Assembly: GCA_003220225.1 (NCBI GenBank)
Contig: QHRU01000040.1
Location: forward strand, 83,666-147,665
Source: Candidatus Rokuibacteriota bacterium
GTDB lineage: Bacteria > Methylomirabilota > Methylomirabilia > Rokubacteriales > CSP1-6
Length of the DNA stretch: 64,000 nucleotides
Reading direction: 5' to 3'
In this document: positions 48,426 through 56,468 of the stretch, one piece after another
How the letters are laid out: every line of letters begins with the position of its first letter
How positions within the stretch are numbered: the first letter of the stretch is position 1
Position numbers and translations under genes: made by a program
Notes under the pieces: generated by a model
The model's input: only the letters and a program-made list of their open reading frames with translations
Databases searched by the model: none
Told to the model about the DNA's origin: nothing

Positions 48426-50447
48426 CTAGGCGCGCTTCTTCGCGCGAGGCGGGCGGCGGCGTCCTGACCGATCGAGGATCGCGCTGAGGTCGGCGCCGGG
48501 CGACTCGCCCAGCGCCGCCCACAGATCGCCGACGCGCCGCACGCGCTCGGGTAGCGTCGTCAGCGTGAAGTCGCGGTGATCGACGCCCGCGTGGACCTCG
48601 CGCCAGGTGAGCGGCGTCGAGGCGCCCGCGAAGTCCGAGGCGCGCGCGCTGTACGCCGTCGCCAGCGTCTTGCCCCGGAAGTTCTGCATGTAGTCGACGT
48701 AGACGCGCCGGCCGCGCGCGTCCACCGCGCGCTCGACCGTCGCCGCGCGCGGGTGCCGCTCGGCCACGAGGGTGGCCACGATTTCGCAGAAGATCCGTCC
48801 CGTCTCGTACGAGGTGCGGGGAGGCAGCGGGATGTAGACGTGCATCCCGCTCGCGCCGGACGTCTTCGGCACGGACGGCGTGCCGACGCGCGCGAGCTCG
48901 TCGTGGATCCAGCGCGCGACGTCCACCACGGTTGCGAACGGCACGCCCGGCATCGGATCGAGGTCGAGCACGACGTGATCGGCGTCGTCGAGCGAGCCGA
49001 CGCGCGAGAACCACGGGTCCTGCGAGATCGCGGCGATCTGCGCCATGTAGAGGAGGGTCATCAGGGAGCCGCCGATCAGCCGGCTGGGCACCTCGGTGTC
49101 CACCGGCAGGGTGTCCACCCGGACACCCGGTGGAGTATCGGCCGGAGCGCGCTGCTGATAGAACGCCTTGCCGCGCACGCCGTCGGGGAAGCGCCGCATC
49201 ACGACGGGGCGATCGGCGACGGCAGGCAGGATGCGCGGGGCCGCCCAGGCGTAGTAGCGCAGCAGCGCGCCCTTCGTGATGCCCAGCCCGGGCCAGAACA
49301 CCTTGTCGAGATGGCCGACCGCGAGCGCGCCGCCGCCGGACAGGTCCACCACGGCTTCGCCGCCGCGCGTCTCCACCTCCGCCAGCGTGGCGATCAGCCG
49401 CCCCGTCGCGCCGCTCGCGTTCGGCCACGGCTCGACCTCGCGCCGCTTCCGCGTGCTCTGGGCTGTCGTTTCCCGTCGCACGTTTGCTGGATGGATATCG
49501 TCGCGGAGCCCGAGATACTTCGGATGTCGCAGCATCCCGTCGGCCGTCCACTCCGTGAACCCGACTTCCACCACGATCTCCGGCCGCGTCCAGTGCGGGC
49601 GCTCGTTGGCGACCGGGCGCGTGGCGAACGGGCACGTCGTCGTCTCCAGCGGACGCAAGAGCGCGGCCACGCGCGCCAGCTCACGCTCGTTGAAGCCCGT
49701 GCCGGTGTGGCCGATGTGCACGAGCGCGCCGCCTTCCCAGACGCCGAGCAGCAACGCGCCGAAGTGCGCGCGGCTGCCGCGGCCCTCCGTCCAGCCGCCG
49801 ACCACGCACTCCTGCCGGCGCACGACCTTGATCTTGCGCCACGCGCCGCTACGCCGCCCCGACTGGTAGGGCGAGTCCAGCTCCTTGGCGACCAGACCCT
49901 CCCAGCCCCGCGCGAGCACGTCGCGGTAGAGCGTGCGCCCATCCCCGGGCCTGAAGTCGGAGAGGCGCAGCCGCGTCGTGCCCGTGTTGCCGAAGATGCG
50001 CTCGAGCCGCGCCCGCCGCGCCGTGAGCGGCAGCGCCGTCAGATCCGTGTGGCCGTCGCGCAGGACGTCGAAGGCCACGAAGGCGACGGGCTCGGTGCCC
50101 TCGCGGCCGCCGATGTCACGCTCCGACGTGAGGTGGATCCGTCCCTGCAGCCGCTGGAAGCCGGCGGGCTCGCCATGCTGGTCCAGCGCGACGATCTCAC
50201 CGTCGAGCAGCACGTCGGCCTTGAGCTTGCGTGCAAAGACGGCGAGCGCGCGCGCGATCTCGGGGAACTGGCTGGTCTTGTCGTTGCCGAGCCGCGACCA
50301 GAGCCGCACGGCACCAGGGCCGCCACCGGCCCGCACCATGGCGAGCGCTCGAATGCCGTCGTACTTCGGCTCGTAGGCGAACCGCGGGTCGGCCAGCGGG
50401 GCCTCGTCCAGCGAGGCCAGCATCGGGCGGGGGAGAGACTGTGGCAT
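48426..50447 (-). CDS. ligD: DNA ligase D, LIG-POL type
   Basis: LigD repairs double-strand breaks with Ku (bacterial NHEJ). The 673-aa protein has an N-terminal ATP-dependent ligase domain with the adenylated Lys28 in EPKYDGIRAL, motif GEIVALD, and EGLVAKELDSPYQ followed by WRKIKV. The C-terminal primase-polymerase domain begins at about residue 380 (VFWPGLGITKGALLRYY, DLDPMPGVPF, KTSGASGMHVYIPL). The phosphoesterase (PE) domain is absent. The start is the ATG at 50447; an ATG at 50471 is possible. No ku gene lies in the window. Confidence 0.92.
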   Translation of the reverse strand: MPQSLPRPMLASLDEAPLADPRFAYEPKYDGIRALAMVRAGGGPGAVRLWSRLGNDKTSQFPEIARALAVFARKLKADVLLDGEIVALDQHGEPAGFQRLQGRIHLTSERDIGGREGTEPVAFVAFDVLRDGHTDLTALPLTARRARLERIFGNTGTTRLRLSDFRPGDGRTLYRDVLARGWEGLVAKELDSPYQSGRRSGAWRKIKVVRRQECVVGGWTEGRGSRAHFGALLLGVWEGGALVHIGHTGTGFNERELARVAALLRPLETTTCPFATRPVANERPHWTRPEIVVEVGFTEWTADGMLRHPKYLGLRDDIHPANVRRETTAQSTRKRREVEPWPNASGATGRLIATLAEVETRGGEAVVDLSGGGALAVGHLDKVFWPGLGITKGALLRYYAWAAPRILPAVADRPVVMRRFPDGVRGKAFYQQRAPADTPPGVRVDTLPVDTEVPSRLIGGSLMTLLYMAQIAAISQDPWFSRVGSLDDADHVVLDLDPMPGVPFATVVDVARWIHDELARVGTPSVPKTSGASGMHVYIPLPPRTSYETGRIFCEIVATLVAERHPRAATVERAVDARGRRVYVDYMQNFRGKTLATAYSARASDFAGASTPLTWREVHAGVDHRDFTLTTLPERVRRVGDLWAALGESPGADLSAILDRSGRRRPPRAKKRA

Positions 50448-50480
50448 CGGCGTTGCCGTCAGTGTAAGCATGCCCGACGG

Positions 50481-50681
50481 GTGAGGCCCGGCGACATCAT
50501 CGTCACCTTCCAGGGCGAGCCGATCCAGAGCCCTCACGACCTCACGCGGCGCGTGGCGGGCACGCCGCCCGGCTCGAAGGTCACCCTGCGCGTCGCCCGC
50601 AGCGGCGGCCAGACGTCGGTCGACACGACGCTCGGCCGCCTCAAGGACGCGCCCCCGTCGCCGGCCGGCGCCGAGCGCTGA
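50481..50681 (+). pseudogene. C-terminal PDZ remnant of an HtrA/DegP-like protease
   Basis: The 66 codons read GDIIVTFQGEPIQSPHDLTRRV then TPPGSKVTLRVARSGG, a standard second half of a PDZ domain from a trypsin-like HtrA protease. The protease domain and the first part of the PDZ are missing, because ligD on the other strand starts immediately upstream (50447 or 50471). The breakpoint therefore lies at about 50450-50485. The in-frame GTG at 50481 has no Shine-Dalgarno, so expression is doubtful. Confidence 0.7.
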
Positions 50682-50755
50682 ACGCGGTTCGCCCGGATTC
50701 GCGCGGTCGTCTGCTACGATCGGGGCCAGAGCATTCATCCCCAGGAGGGATCCCC

Positions 50756-51172
50756 ATGACGAGGCTCATTGCCGTGTTCGTGGCGCTGCTGTTCGCGCTC
50801 GGCGCCGTCTCGGTGCCGATGGCGGACGCCGCCGGCACCACCACCAAGCCCCCGGCCAAGAGCGACACGCCGGAGGCCAAGGGCGGCGCCGGCAAGCCGA
50901 TGAAGAAGCAGCTCGACATCAACAGCGCCTCCAAGGAGGACCTGGAGCAGCTGCCGGGCATCGGCGACGCGCTGTCGAAGAAGATCATCGAGAACCGGCC
51001 CTACAAGCGGAAGGACGAGCTGGTCTCCAAGAAGATCCTGCCGCGGGCGACGTACGAGAAGATCAAGGAGCAGATCATCGCCAAGCAGGACACGGCCAAG
51101 TCCGGGGACATGGCGAAGAAGTCCGGCGACACGATGAAGAAGGAACCCGCGCCCGCCGCCGCCAAGAAGTAG
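50756..51172 (+). CDS. Exported helix-hairpin-helix protein (ComEA-like)
   Basis: The 138-aa product has a signal peptide (to about residue 25, VPMADA), a linker rich in Lys/Pro/Thr and a HhH domain (LDINSASKEDLEQLPGIGDAL, about 53-73). A charged Lys/Ala tail follows. The HhH pattern is that of ComEA-type DNA-binding proteins, so periplasmic DNA binding is plausible; a competence role is not shown. The ATG has AGGAGGGA about 6 nt upstream and a -10-like TACGAT at 50715-50720. A perfect hairpin follows the gene. Confidence 0.85.
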   Translation: MTRLIAVFVALLFALGAVSVPMADAAGTTTKPPAKSDTPEAKGGAGKPMKKQLDINSASKEDLEQLPGIGDALSKKIIENRPYKRKDELVSKKILPRATYEKIKEQIIAKQDTAKSGDMAKKSGDTMKKEPAPAAAKK

Positions 51173-51180
51173 CGACCGAC

Positions 51181-51206
51181 CGGGGCGGAGCGCGCGCTCC
51201 GCCCCG
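51181..51206 (+). terminator. Perfect GC hairpin after the HhH gene
   Basis: CGGGGCGGAGC (51181-51191) pairs with GCTCCGCCCCG (51196-51206) around GCGC, 8 nt after the stop. Flanking GCGAC and GTCGC can extend the stem. There is no T-run, as at 33075-33102. Confidence 0.6.
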
Positions 51207-51330
51207 TCGCTCAGCCGCGCTCCAGCGGCATCAGGCCGTTGAGCGCCAGCCTCTCTATCACGTGTTTCACAGGTGACGCCCACCGGTGTCCTGGGAGCAG
51301 CCGTGCGAATCCGACCACCGGGGGTGCGCG

Positions 51331-51789
51331 ATGGAAGCGAAGCACGATATCATCCAGGCGACCGAGCAGGAATACGCGAAGCTGCGAGCCGCCGTCCACG
51401 GACTCGGCGAGGCCCAGATGCGCGAGGTGTGGCTGGGGACGTGGGCGGTGCGCGAGATCATCGCCCACATCGCCGGCTGGCACCGGGAGATGCTGCCGGC
51501 GCTCGAGCGCGTGGCGCGGGGCGAGCCGCCCTACGCCCAGGGGACCTACGACGACTTCGACCGCTGGAACGCACGCTTCGTCGAGGCCAGGAAGGACGTC
51601 GCGACCGACGACCTCCTGCGCGAGGTCGAGCTGTCGCACCGCGAGCTGCTGCGCGCGGTGGGGCGGCTCTCCGACGAGACGCTCGCGGCGGACCAGGCCG
51701 CGCGGAGCCTCGTCGACGGCGTCGGCGCCGGCCATTATCGCGAGCACGTTGCCCAGATCCTCGAGTGGCGAGGGCGCGCGGCGCGCTGA
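51331..51789 (+). CDS. DinB-like four-helix-bundle protein
   Basis: The 152-aa protein fits the DinB/ClbS/mycothiol-dependent isomerase fold. It has helices with WLGTWAVREIIAHIAGWHREML (about 34-55, with the usual His), a TYDDFDRWNARFVEA segment, and a C-terminal His in AGHYREHVAQILEW. These conserved His residues can bind a metal. The function is unknown. The ATG at 51331 is chosen over 51286 because it begins the first helix. The following YcaQ-like gene is in the same frame 12 nt downstream. Confidence 0.75.
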   Translation: MEAKHDIIQATEQEYAKLRAAVHGLGEAQMREVWLGTWAVREIIAHIAGWHREMLPALERVARGEPPYAQGTYDDFDRWNARFVEARKDVATDDLLREVELSHRELLRAVGRLSDETLAADQAARSLVDGVGAGHYREHVAQILEWRGRAAR

Positions 51790-51801
51790 GGGCGTGACGC
51801 G

Positions 51802-53070
51802 CTGAGACCCGTTCCGCTGCGCGCCGTCACGACGCTCTTCCTCGAGCGCCAGCACCTGGCGCGGCCGCGGACGCGCCCGCTCACCGCGGCGCGCCTGTGT
51901 CGGTTCGTCGAGGACGTCGGTGGCGTGCAGCTGGACTCGATCAACGTGCTGGATCGGGCGCACTACCTGACGCTGTGGAGCCGCTTCGGGCCCTACGAGC
52001 GCGCCCGGCTCGATCGGCTCGTGTACCGCCGGCGGCTGCTGTTCGAGTACTGGGCCCACGCGGCCTGCCTGGTGCCGACCTCGATGCTGCCGTGGTGGCG
52101 ACGTGCGATGCTCGACTATCGGGTGCGGCACACCGGCTGGTCCGACTGGCTGCGGCGCAACGCGCGGACGCTGCGGCAGGTCCGCGACGCCATCGCACGC
52201 AACGGGCCGATGGCCAACGCCGACTTCGAGGGGCGTCGCGCGGGCGGCGGCGCCGGCTGGTGGAACTGGAAGCCCGTGCAGCACGCGCTGCACTACCTCT
52301 GGATGAGTGGCGCCCTCGCCATCCACTCGCGGCGCCACTTCCACAAGCGCTTCGACCTGCTGGAGCGCGCCATGCCCGCCGCGGCGGCGGCCGACGCCGT
52401 CACCTCCGACGAGTTTCGGCGCTGGCACGTCGAGCGCGCGCTGCACGCGATGGGCGCGGCAACCCTCACCGACGTCGCCGGCTATCTCACGTTTCCGCGC
52501 TTCGGGCCGGGCGGGCGGCGGCCGGCGCTGGCCGCCATGCGGGCCAGCGGCCAGGTCACCGAGATCGAGGTGGAGGGCTCGCGCGTCCCCTGGCTGGCGC
52601 TCGCCCGCGACCTGCCGGCGCTCGCGCGCGCGGCGCGCCGCCCGGCGCCGTCACAGGGCACGACGCTGCTCTCACCGTTCGACTCGCTCCTCTGGTATCG
52701 CGACCGCGTGGCGCGCTTGTTCGGCTTCGACTACCGGATCCAGGTCTACACGCCGGGCCCGAAGCGGTTGCACGGCTACTACACGCTGCCGATCCTGCAC
52801 GACGGGCACCTGATCGGGCGCGTGGACGCCAAGGCGCACCGCGCCGAGGGGCGGCTGGAAGCGCGCGGCGTCCACTTCGAGCCGTGGTTCGCCGCGGGAA
52901 GGACGCCGCCCACTGAGCGCGCTGCCGTCGATCGTGAGGCCGCGCTGGCCGGCCTCGCCGACGCCCTGGGCTCGCTCGCGACTTTCGTCGGAGCCAGCGA
53001 GGTGACGATCGATCGCGTCACGCCGGGCCGGCTCCGGCCGCCGCTCGCTCGGGCGCTGCGTGGGACGTAG
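51802..53070 (+). CDS. YcaQ/AlkX-like DNA glycosylase (HTH_42 family)
   Basis: The 422-aa protein matches winged-helix HTH_42 glycosylases that unhook DNA interstrand cross-links. The catalytic QxD motif is present as VQLDSINVLDRAHY (Gln43, Asp45), and WSRFGPY and YWAHAACLVP are also typical. The open frame has no ATG, GTG or TTG between the previous stop and the GTG at 51925. That GTG would begin the protein one residue before the catalytic motif. The CTG at 51802, with GAGGG 9 nt upstream, restores the normal N-terminus (RPVPLRAVTTLFLERQ). Confidence 0.82.
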   Translation: MRPVPLRAVTTLFLERQHLARPRTRPLTAARLCRFVEDVGGVQLDSINVLDRAHYLTLWSRFGPYERARLDRLVYRRRLLFEYWAHAACLVPTSMLPWWRRAMLDYRVRHTGWSDWLRRNARTLRQVRDAIARNGPMANADFEGRRAGGGAGWWNWKPVQHALHYLWMSGALAIHSRRHFHKRFDLLERAMPAAAAADAVTSDEFRRWHVERALHAMGAATLTDVAGYLTFPRFGPGGRRPALAAMRASGQVTEIEVEGSRVPWLALARDLPALARAARRPAPSQGTTLLSPFDSLLWYRDRVARLFGFDYRIQVYTPGPKRLHGYYTLPILHDGHLIGRVDAKAHRAEGRLEARGVHFEPWFAAGRTPPTERAAVDREAALAGLADALGSLATFVGASEVTIDRVTPGRLRPPLARALRGT

Positions 53071-53520
53071 CTACTCGCCCACGAGCACGAAGTCGGTGGC
53101 GAGCGCGCGCTGGCCGTCGCCGGGATAGACCTGCGTGACGAGCGTGCGATGGCCGGGCGCGCTGATCTTCACGTGCAGGTGCGGCGGGCGCCCGGGATAG
53201 CGCCCGGGCGACACCGTTTCGTACCGAAAGGCGCCGTCGGCGCCCGTCTTCTGCGTCGCACGCAGCTCGTCGTGGTACTCGCCGCGCCCGTCGGCCGACC
53301 ACCACTCGAGCTGCGCGCCCCGGAGCGGCGCACAGCCCTTCGCCGAGCGGACGGTGCCGCTGACGACGAGACCCTGGCCGGTGGCGGTGCGCTCCGGCGC
53401 GTCGGGCTTGTAGAAGGGGCCGAGCATGTCCGGCTTCGACGGCGCGCACGACGTCGGCTGCGCCGCCGCCGCGGCGGGCAGCGCGAGGACCAGCACGAGG
53501 GCGAGCACGACGCGCGCCAT
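53071..53520 (-). CDS. Secreted intradiol-dioxygenase-like protein
   Basis: The 149-aa product has a signal peptide (to about residue 21, AAAAAQP). The rest is a short intradiol ring-cleavage dioxygenase fold with GPFYKPDAPER, the WWSADGRGEYHDE strand and RPPHLHVKI (two of the iron-ligand His). Secreted short members of this family are common and mostly uncharacterised, so catechol cleavage is only a possibility. The ATG at 53520 has TACCAT (53527-53532, minus strand) 6 nt upstream and no Shine-Dalgarno, the leaderless pattern. Confidence 0.8.
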   Translation of the reverse strand: MARVVLALVLVLALPAAAAAQPTSCAPSKPDMLGPFYKPDAPERTATGQGLVVSGTVRSAKGCAPLRGAQLEWWSADGRGEYHDELRATQKTGADGAFRYETVSPGRYPGRPPHLHVKISAPGHRTLVTQVYPGDGQRALATDFVLVGE

Positions 53521-53561
53521 GCACGCATGGTAGCATCGCGCGCTGATCGCGGAGGCGACGC

Positions 53562-53639
53562 ATGGCGGTCTGGCGCTCGGTGGATCCGGGATGGGGCGTG
53601 GCGATCGACGAGGTCTGGCTGGAGCCCCGGCGCGCCTGA
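53562..53639 (+). CDS. Candidate 25-residue upstream ORF coupled to the CPBP protease
   Basis: An ATG at 53562 with GGAGG 6 nt upstream opens a 25-codon frame. It starts MAVWRSVDPGWGV and ends EVWLEPRRA, with a composition unlike the Ala/Arg-rich junk of this genome. Its TGA (53637-53639) overlaps the next ATG as TGATG, so it would couple translation into the CPBP gene, which has no good Shine-Dalgarno of its own. It could be a regulatory leader peptide, a real mini-protein or a remnant. Confidence 0.4.
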   Translation: MAVWRSVDPGWGVAIDEVWLEPRRA

Positions 53640-54442
53640 TGCAGGGCGTCTGGCGCGTGTTCGCGACGTACGTCGCGGCCGTCGCGGGCATCTTCGCGGC
53701 GTCGGGTATGGCCATTGTCACGCTCAGGTCGATGTTCCCCGACACGCCCGACCAGGCGTTGCTGCAGTCGCTGCCCGCGCTCATCGCCGGCAGCCTCGCC
53801 TCGTCGTTCGCGCTGATCTTCACGCTGCTCGCCATCGTGCAGCCGGCGACGCCCGCCGCGCTGCGATTGCTGCCGGGGTGGGAGAGCGGCCGCGCCCTCG
53901 CCGTCATGGCGCTCGGCATGCTTGCGCTCGGACAGACGCTCGACTCGCTGACGTGGCTGGTGGGCTTCGGCGAGCGCGGCTCGATGGTCATCGTGCGGCG
54001 GGTGCTCGAGGGGGCGGTGGGCCCCGACCTCTTCGGTGCCGTGCTCGTCTTCGGCGTGATCGCGGGCACCGCAGAGGAGCTGTTCTTCCGTGGCTACATG
54101 CAGACACGGCTCACCGAGGCCTGGGGACCGGCGCGCGCCATCGTCGTGAGCGCCGCCTGCTTCGGCGTCCTGCACCTCGACATCTCCGGCGTGCACATGG
54201 CGCTCGCGTTCGCGATGGGCCTCTACCTCGGCTTCGTCGTCGAGCGCACGGGCAGCGTGCTGCCGGCGATCGTCTGTCACGTCGTCAACAACGTCGTCTA
54301 CACGCTCCAGACGGCGTTCGGCGGAACCCTGCAGGACCGGCGCACCAACGCCGTCGTCGCCGCCGCCTGCGCGCTGTTGTTCGTGCTCTGCCTGGCGTGG
54401 CTGCGCCGCGCCTCGCCGCCCGGCGCGCCGACGGCCGTCTGA
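53639..54442 (+). CDS. CPBP-family intramembrane metalloprotease
   Basis: The 267-aa protein has about eight membrane helices and the CPBP (Abi/Rce1) motifs AEELFFRGYMQTRL (Glu-Glu and Arg) and FGVLHLDISGVH (His), with a late HVVNN. The family includes prenyl-protein proteases and bacteriocin self-immunity proteins; its role here is unknown. The ATG at 53639 directly overlaps the stop of the 25-codon ORF. An in-frame ATG at 53591 is possible but adds a basic, non-membrane N-terminus. Confidence 0.88.
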   Translation: MQGVWRVFATYVAAVAGIFAASGMAIVTLRSMFPDTPDQALLQSLPALIAGSLASSFALIFTLLAIVQPATPAALRLLPGWESGRALAVMALGMLALGQTLDSLTWLVGFGERGSMVIVRRVLEGAVGPDLFGAVLVFGVIAGTAEELFFRGYMQTRLTEAWGPARAIVVSAACFGVLHLDISGVHMALAFAMGLYLGFVVERTGSVLPAIVCHVVNNVVYTLQTAFGGTLQDRRTNAVVAAACALLFVLCLAWLRRASPPGAPTAV

Positions 54443-54444
54443 CC

Positions 54445-54474
54445 TTGCCCCCGCGCGGCCGGCGGCGGTACCCT
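54445..54474 (+). promoter_or_regulatory. Possible promoter of the 54536-57825 gene run
   Basis: TTGCCC (54445-54450) and TACCCT (54469-54474) are 18 nt apart, placing a start near 54481, about 55 nt before the ATG at 54536. The match to the -35 consensus is only 4 of 6, so this is tentative. Confidence 0.35.
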
Positions 54475-54535
54475 ACGGCTGCGTTTTCCGCCGGCGCGGC
54501 GGCGAGGGGGATCACAGCATGAGGCGGAGCCGAGC

Positions 54536-54934
54536 ATGTCCGAGCTGACGCGGCGCTACGTCGTGATGACGCTGGCCACGGCGGCGCCCTTCGACCCCGG
54601 GGATCGCGACGGCGTCTTCGTCCTCAAGCCGTGGAAGGATCCGGCCGCGCTGCGCGCGCTCGCCGCGTATCGCGACAACTGTTACCCCGAGCTGGCGCGT
54701 GACCTCGACGCGTGGATCCGCGAGATCCAGGCGGGGCCCGCGGTGCGCGGCGACGTCGGCCGCCGCAACGAATCCCACCTGCGCGTCGCCCACCCGAAGG
54801 CGAAGCGGGGCGCGAACCGGACACCGAAGTCGGGCCGCCCGGAGCCCCGCGCGTCGCGAACAGGCCACCCACGTCCCAAGCCGGGCTCGCGGCACTCGCG
54901 ACGACAAAAGCGCCGGAGGCGTCCGCGGCAGTGA
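54536..54934 (+). CDS. Hypothetical protein with basic C-terminal tail
   Basis: The 132-aa product has an ordered-looking first ~75 residues (RRYVVMTLATAAPFDPGDRDG, KPWKDPAALRALAAYRDNCY, LARDLDAWIREI). A strongly basic Arg/Lys/Pro tail of about 55 residues follows and may be disordered. No family is recognised. The ATG has GGCGGAG about 7 nt upstream. Its TGA overlaps the sirtuin GTG (GTGA). The tail could be genuine or could reflect an upstream frameshift with loss of the native end. Confidence 0.55.
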   Translation: MSELTRRYVVMTLATAAPFDPGDRDGVFVLKPWKDPAALRALAAYRDNCYPELARDLDAWIREIQAGPAVRGDVGRRNESHLRVAHPKAKRGANRTPKSGRPEPRASRTGHPRPKPGSRHSRRQKRRRRPRQ

Positions 54935-55707
54935 CCGACGAGCCGATCGCGCGCCTCGGGGCGCTGTTCGCCTCCGCGCGGCGCCCCGTGGTCTTCACGG
55001 GCGCGGGCGTCAGCACCGAGTCCGGCATCCCCGACTTTCGCAGCCCCGGCGGCGTGTGGGACCGCTACGATCCCGGCGCGCTGACCTGGCAGCGCTTCAT
55101 CGGCAGCGCGGAAGGGCGGCGGCGCTACTGGGAGATCGGCCGCCAGGTCTATCCGGTGATCCGCGACGCCAAGCCGAACGCCGCGCACGTCGCGATCGCC
55201 ACGCTGTGGACGCTCGGCCGCCTCGACTGCTGCATCACGCAGAACGTCGACAACCTCCACCAGCGCGCGGGTCTGCCGGACGACGCCGTGATCGAGGTCC
55301 ACGGCAACGCCACGCGCGCCCGGTGTCTGGCGTGCGGCGCCGCCTTCAGCCGCGACGAGGTCCACGCCTGGCTCGACGACGGCGTGCCCGTGCCCGAGTG
55401 CCCGGCCTGCGGCGGTGTCGTGAAGCCGCACACGATCCTGTTCGGCGAGGCGATGCCGCGCGCGGCCTGGAGCGAAGCCGAGGCGAGGGCGCGCGCGGCC
55501 GACCTTTTCGTCGTCGTCGGCTCCTCGCTCGTCGTCTATCCCGCGGCCTACCTGCCGGCGCACGCGAAGGCTGCGGGGGCGACGCTCGTGATCGTCAACA
55601 TGACGTCGACGTCGTTCGACCACACGGCCGACGTCGTCGTCCGGGCGCGCGCGGGCGAGGCGCTTCCGGCGCTGCTCGATCACCTCACACCAGCGAGAAC
55701 GCCATGA
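54931..55707 (+). CDS. Sir2-family NAD-dependent protein deacylase
   Basis: The 258-aa sirtuin has GAGVSTESGIPDFRSPGG (NAD loop), the catalytic run TQNVDNLHQRAG with VHGNATRARC (His) and a zinc site of CLACG and CPACG. GSSLVVYPAAYLP completes the fold. It removes acyl groups from protein lysines using NAD. The GTG at 54931 overlaps the upstream stop; GGAGG lies about 11 nt before it. It is followed with a 4-bp overlap by a hydratase gene. Confidence 0.93.
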   Translation: MTDEPIARLGALFASARRPVVFTGAGVSTESGIPDFRSPGGVWDRYDPGALTWQRFIGSAEGRRRYWEIGRQVYPVIRDAKPNAAHVAIATLWTLGRLDCCITQNVDNLHQRAGLPDDAVIEVHGNATRARCLACGAAFSRDEVHAWLDDGVPVPECPACGGVVKPHTILFGEAMPRAAWSEAEARARAADLFVVVGSSLVVYPAAYLPAHAKAAGATLVIVNMTSTSFDHTADVVVRARAGEALPALLDHLTPARTP

Positions 55708-56468
55708 GCGACGATCTGGTCAAGGAAGCGATCGCCGCGCGCGACGAGCCGCGGCCGTACCGGGCGCCGAGCGAGGCGAAGCGGCTGAGCCTGACCGAGG
55801 CGTACGGCGTCCAGGACCGCCTGCGCGCGGCGCTGCTCGAGCGCGGCGAGCGGGTGGCGGGCTGGAAGGCCGCCTTCACGAACAAGGCGATGCAGGAGGC
55901 GTGGCAGGTGAGCGAGCCGGTGAGCGCGTTCCTGCTGGCGAGCGGCGTGCTGTCGAGCCCCGCCGAGATCCCGGCCGCGCGCTTCGTGAAGCCCGGCGTC
56001 GAGGCGGAGATCGCGTTCGTGATGAAGCACGATCTCGCGGGGCCCGGCGTCACCGCGCCGCGCGCGCTCCTCGCGGTGGAGGGCGCGCTGCCGGCGCTGG
56101 AGCTCGTTGATTTCCGGTACAGCGGCAAGCCCGTGGGCACGGACCTCCTCGCTGACGGCGTCTACGCCAAGGGCATCGTGCTCGGCGGCGCGCTGACGCC
56201 GGCGGTGGGCCTCGACCTGGCGCTCGAGGGGGTCGTGTACGAGCAGAACGGGACGGTGGTGGCGACGAACACCGCCTGGGAGGTCATGGGCGGCCCGCTC
56301 AACTCGCTCGCGTGGATCGCCAACCATCTCGGCTCGCGCGGCCTCGGCCTGCGCGCCGGCGACGTCGTCATGACCGGCTCGGTGTCGAAAATTCTGACGG
56401 CCAGGGCCGGCGACACCGTGCGCGCGAGCTACACGCGGCTCGGCTCCGTGAGTGTGCGCTTCGCGTGA
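55704..56468 (+). CDS. 2-keto-4-pentenoate hydratase-like protein (MhpD/FAH fold)
   Basis: The 254-aa protein matches the MhpD/hydratase-decarboxylase group of the fumarylacetoacetate hydrolase superfamily. It has AYGVQDRLRAALLERGERVAGWK at the N-terminus, the metal-binding VKPGVEAEIAFVM and the later VGTDLLADGVYAKGIVLG. These enzymes hydrate dienoates in meta-cleavage of aromatics or decarboxylate 4-oxalocrotonate. No ring-cleavage gene is adjacent apart from the intradiol-like gene at 53071. The ATG overlaps the sirtuin stop (ATGA). Confidence 0.87.
   Translation: MSDDLVKEAIAARDEPRPYRAPSEAKRLSLTEAYGVQDRLRAALLERGERVAGWKAAFTNKAMQEAWQVSEPVSAFLLASGVLSSPAEIPAARFVKPGVEAEIAFVMKHDLAGPGVTAPRALLAVEGALPALELVDFRYSGKPVGTDLLADGVYAKGIVLGGALTPAVGLDLALEGVVYEQNGTVVATNTAWEVMGGPLNSLAWIANHLGSRGLGLRAGDVVMTGSVSKILTARAGDTVRASYTRLGSVSVRFA

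Noticed and set aside
48576-50681. 701-codon plus-strand open frame over ligD
   Set aside because: Arg/Ala/His-rich antisense shadow of ligD; only the last ~66 codons (PDZ fragment) carry real protein pattern.
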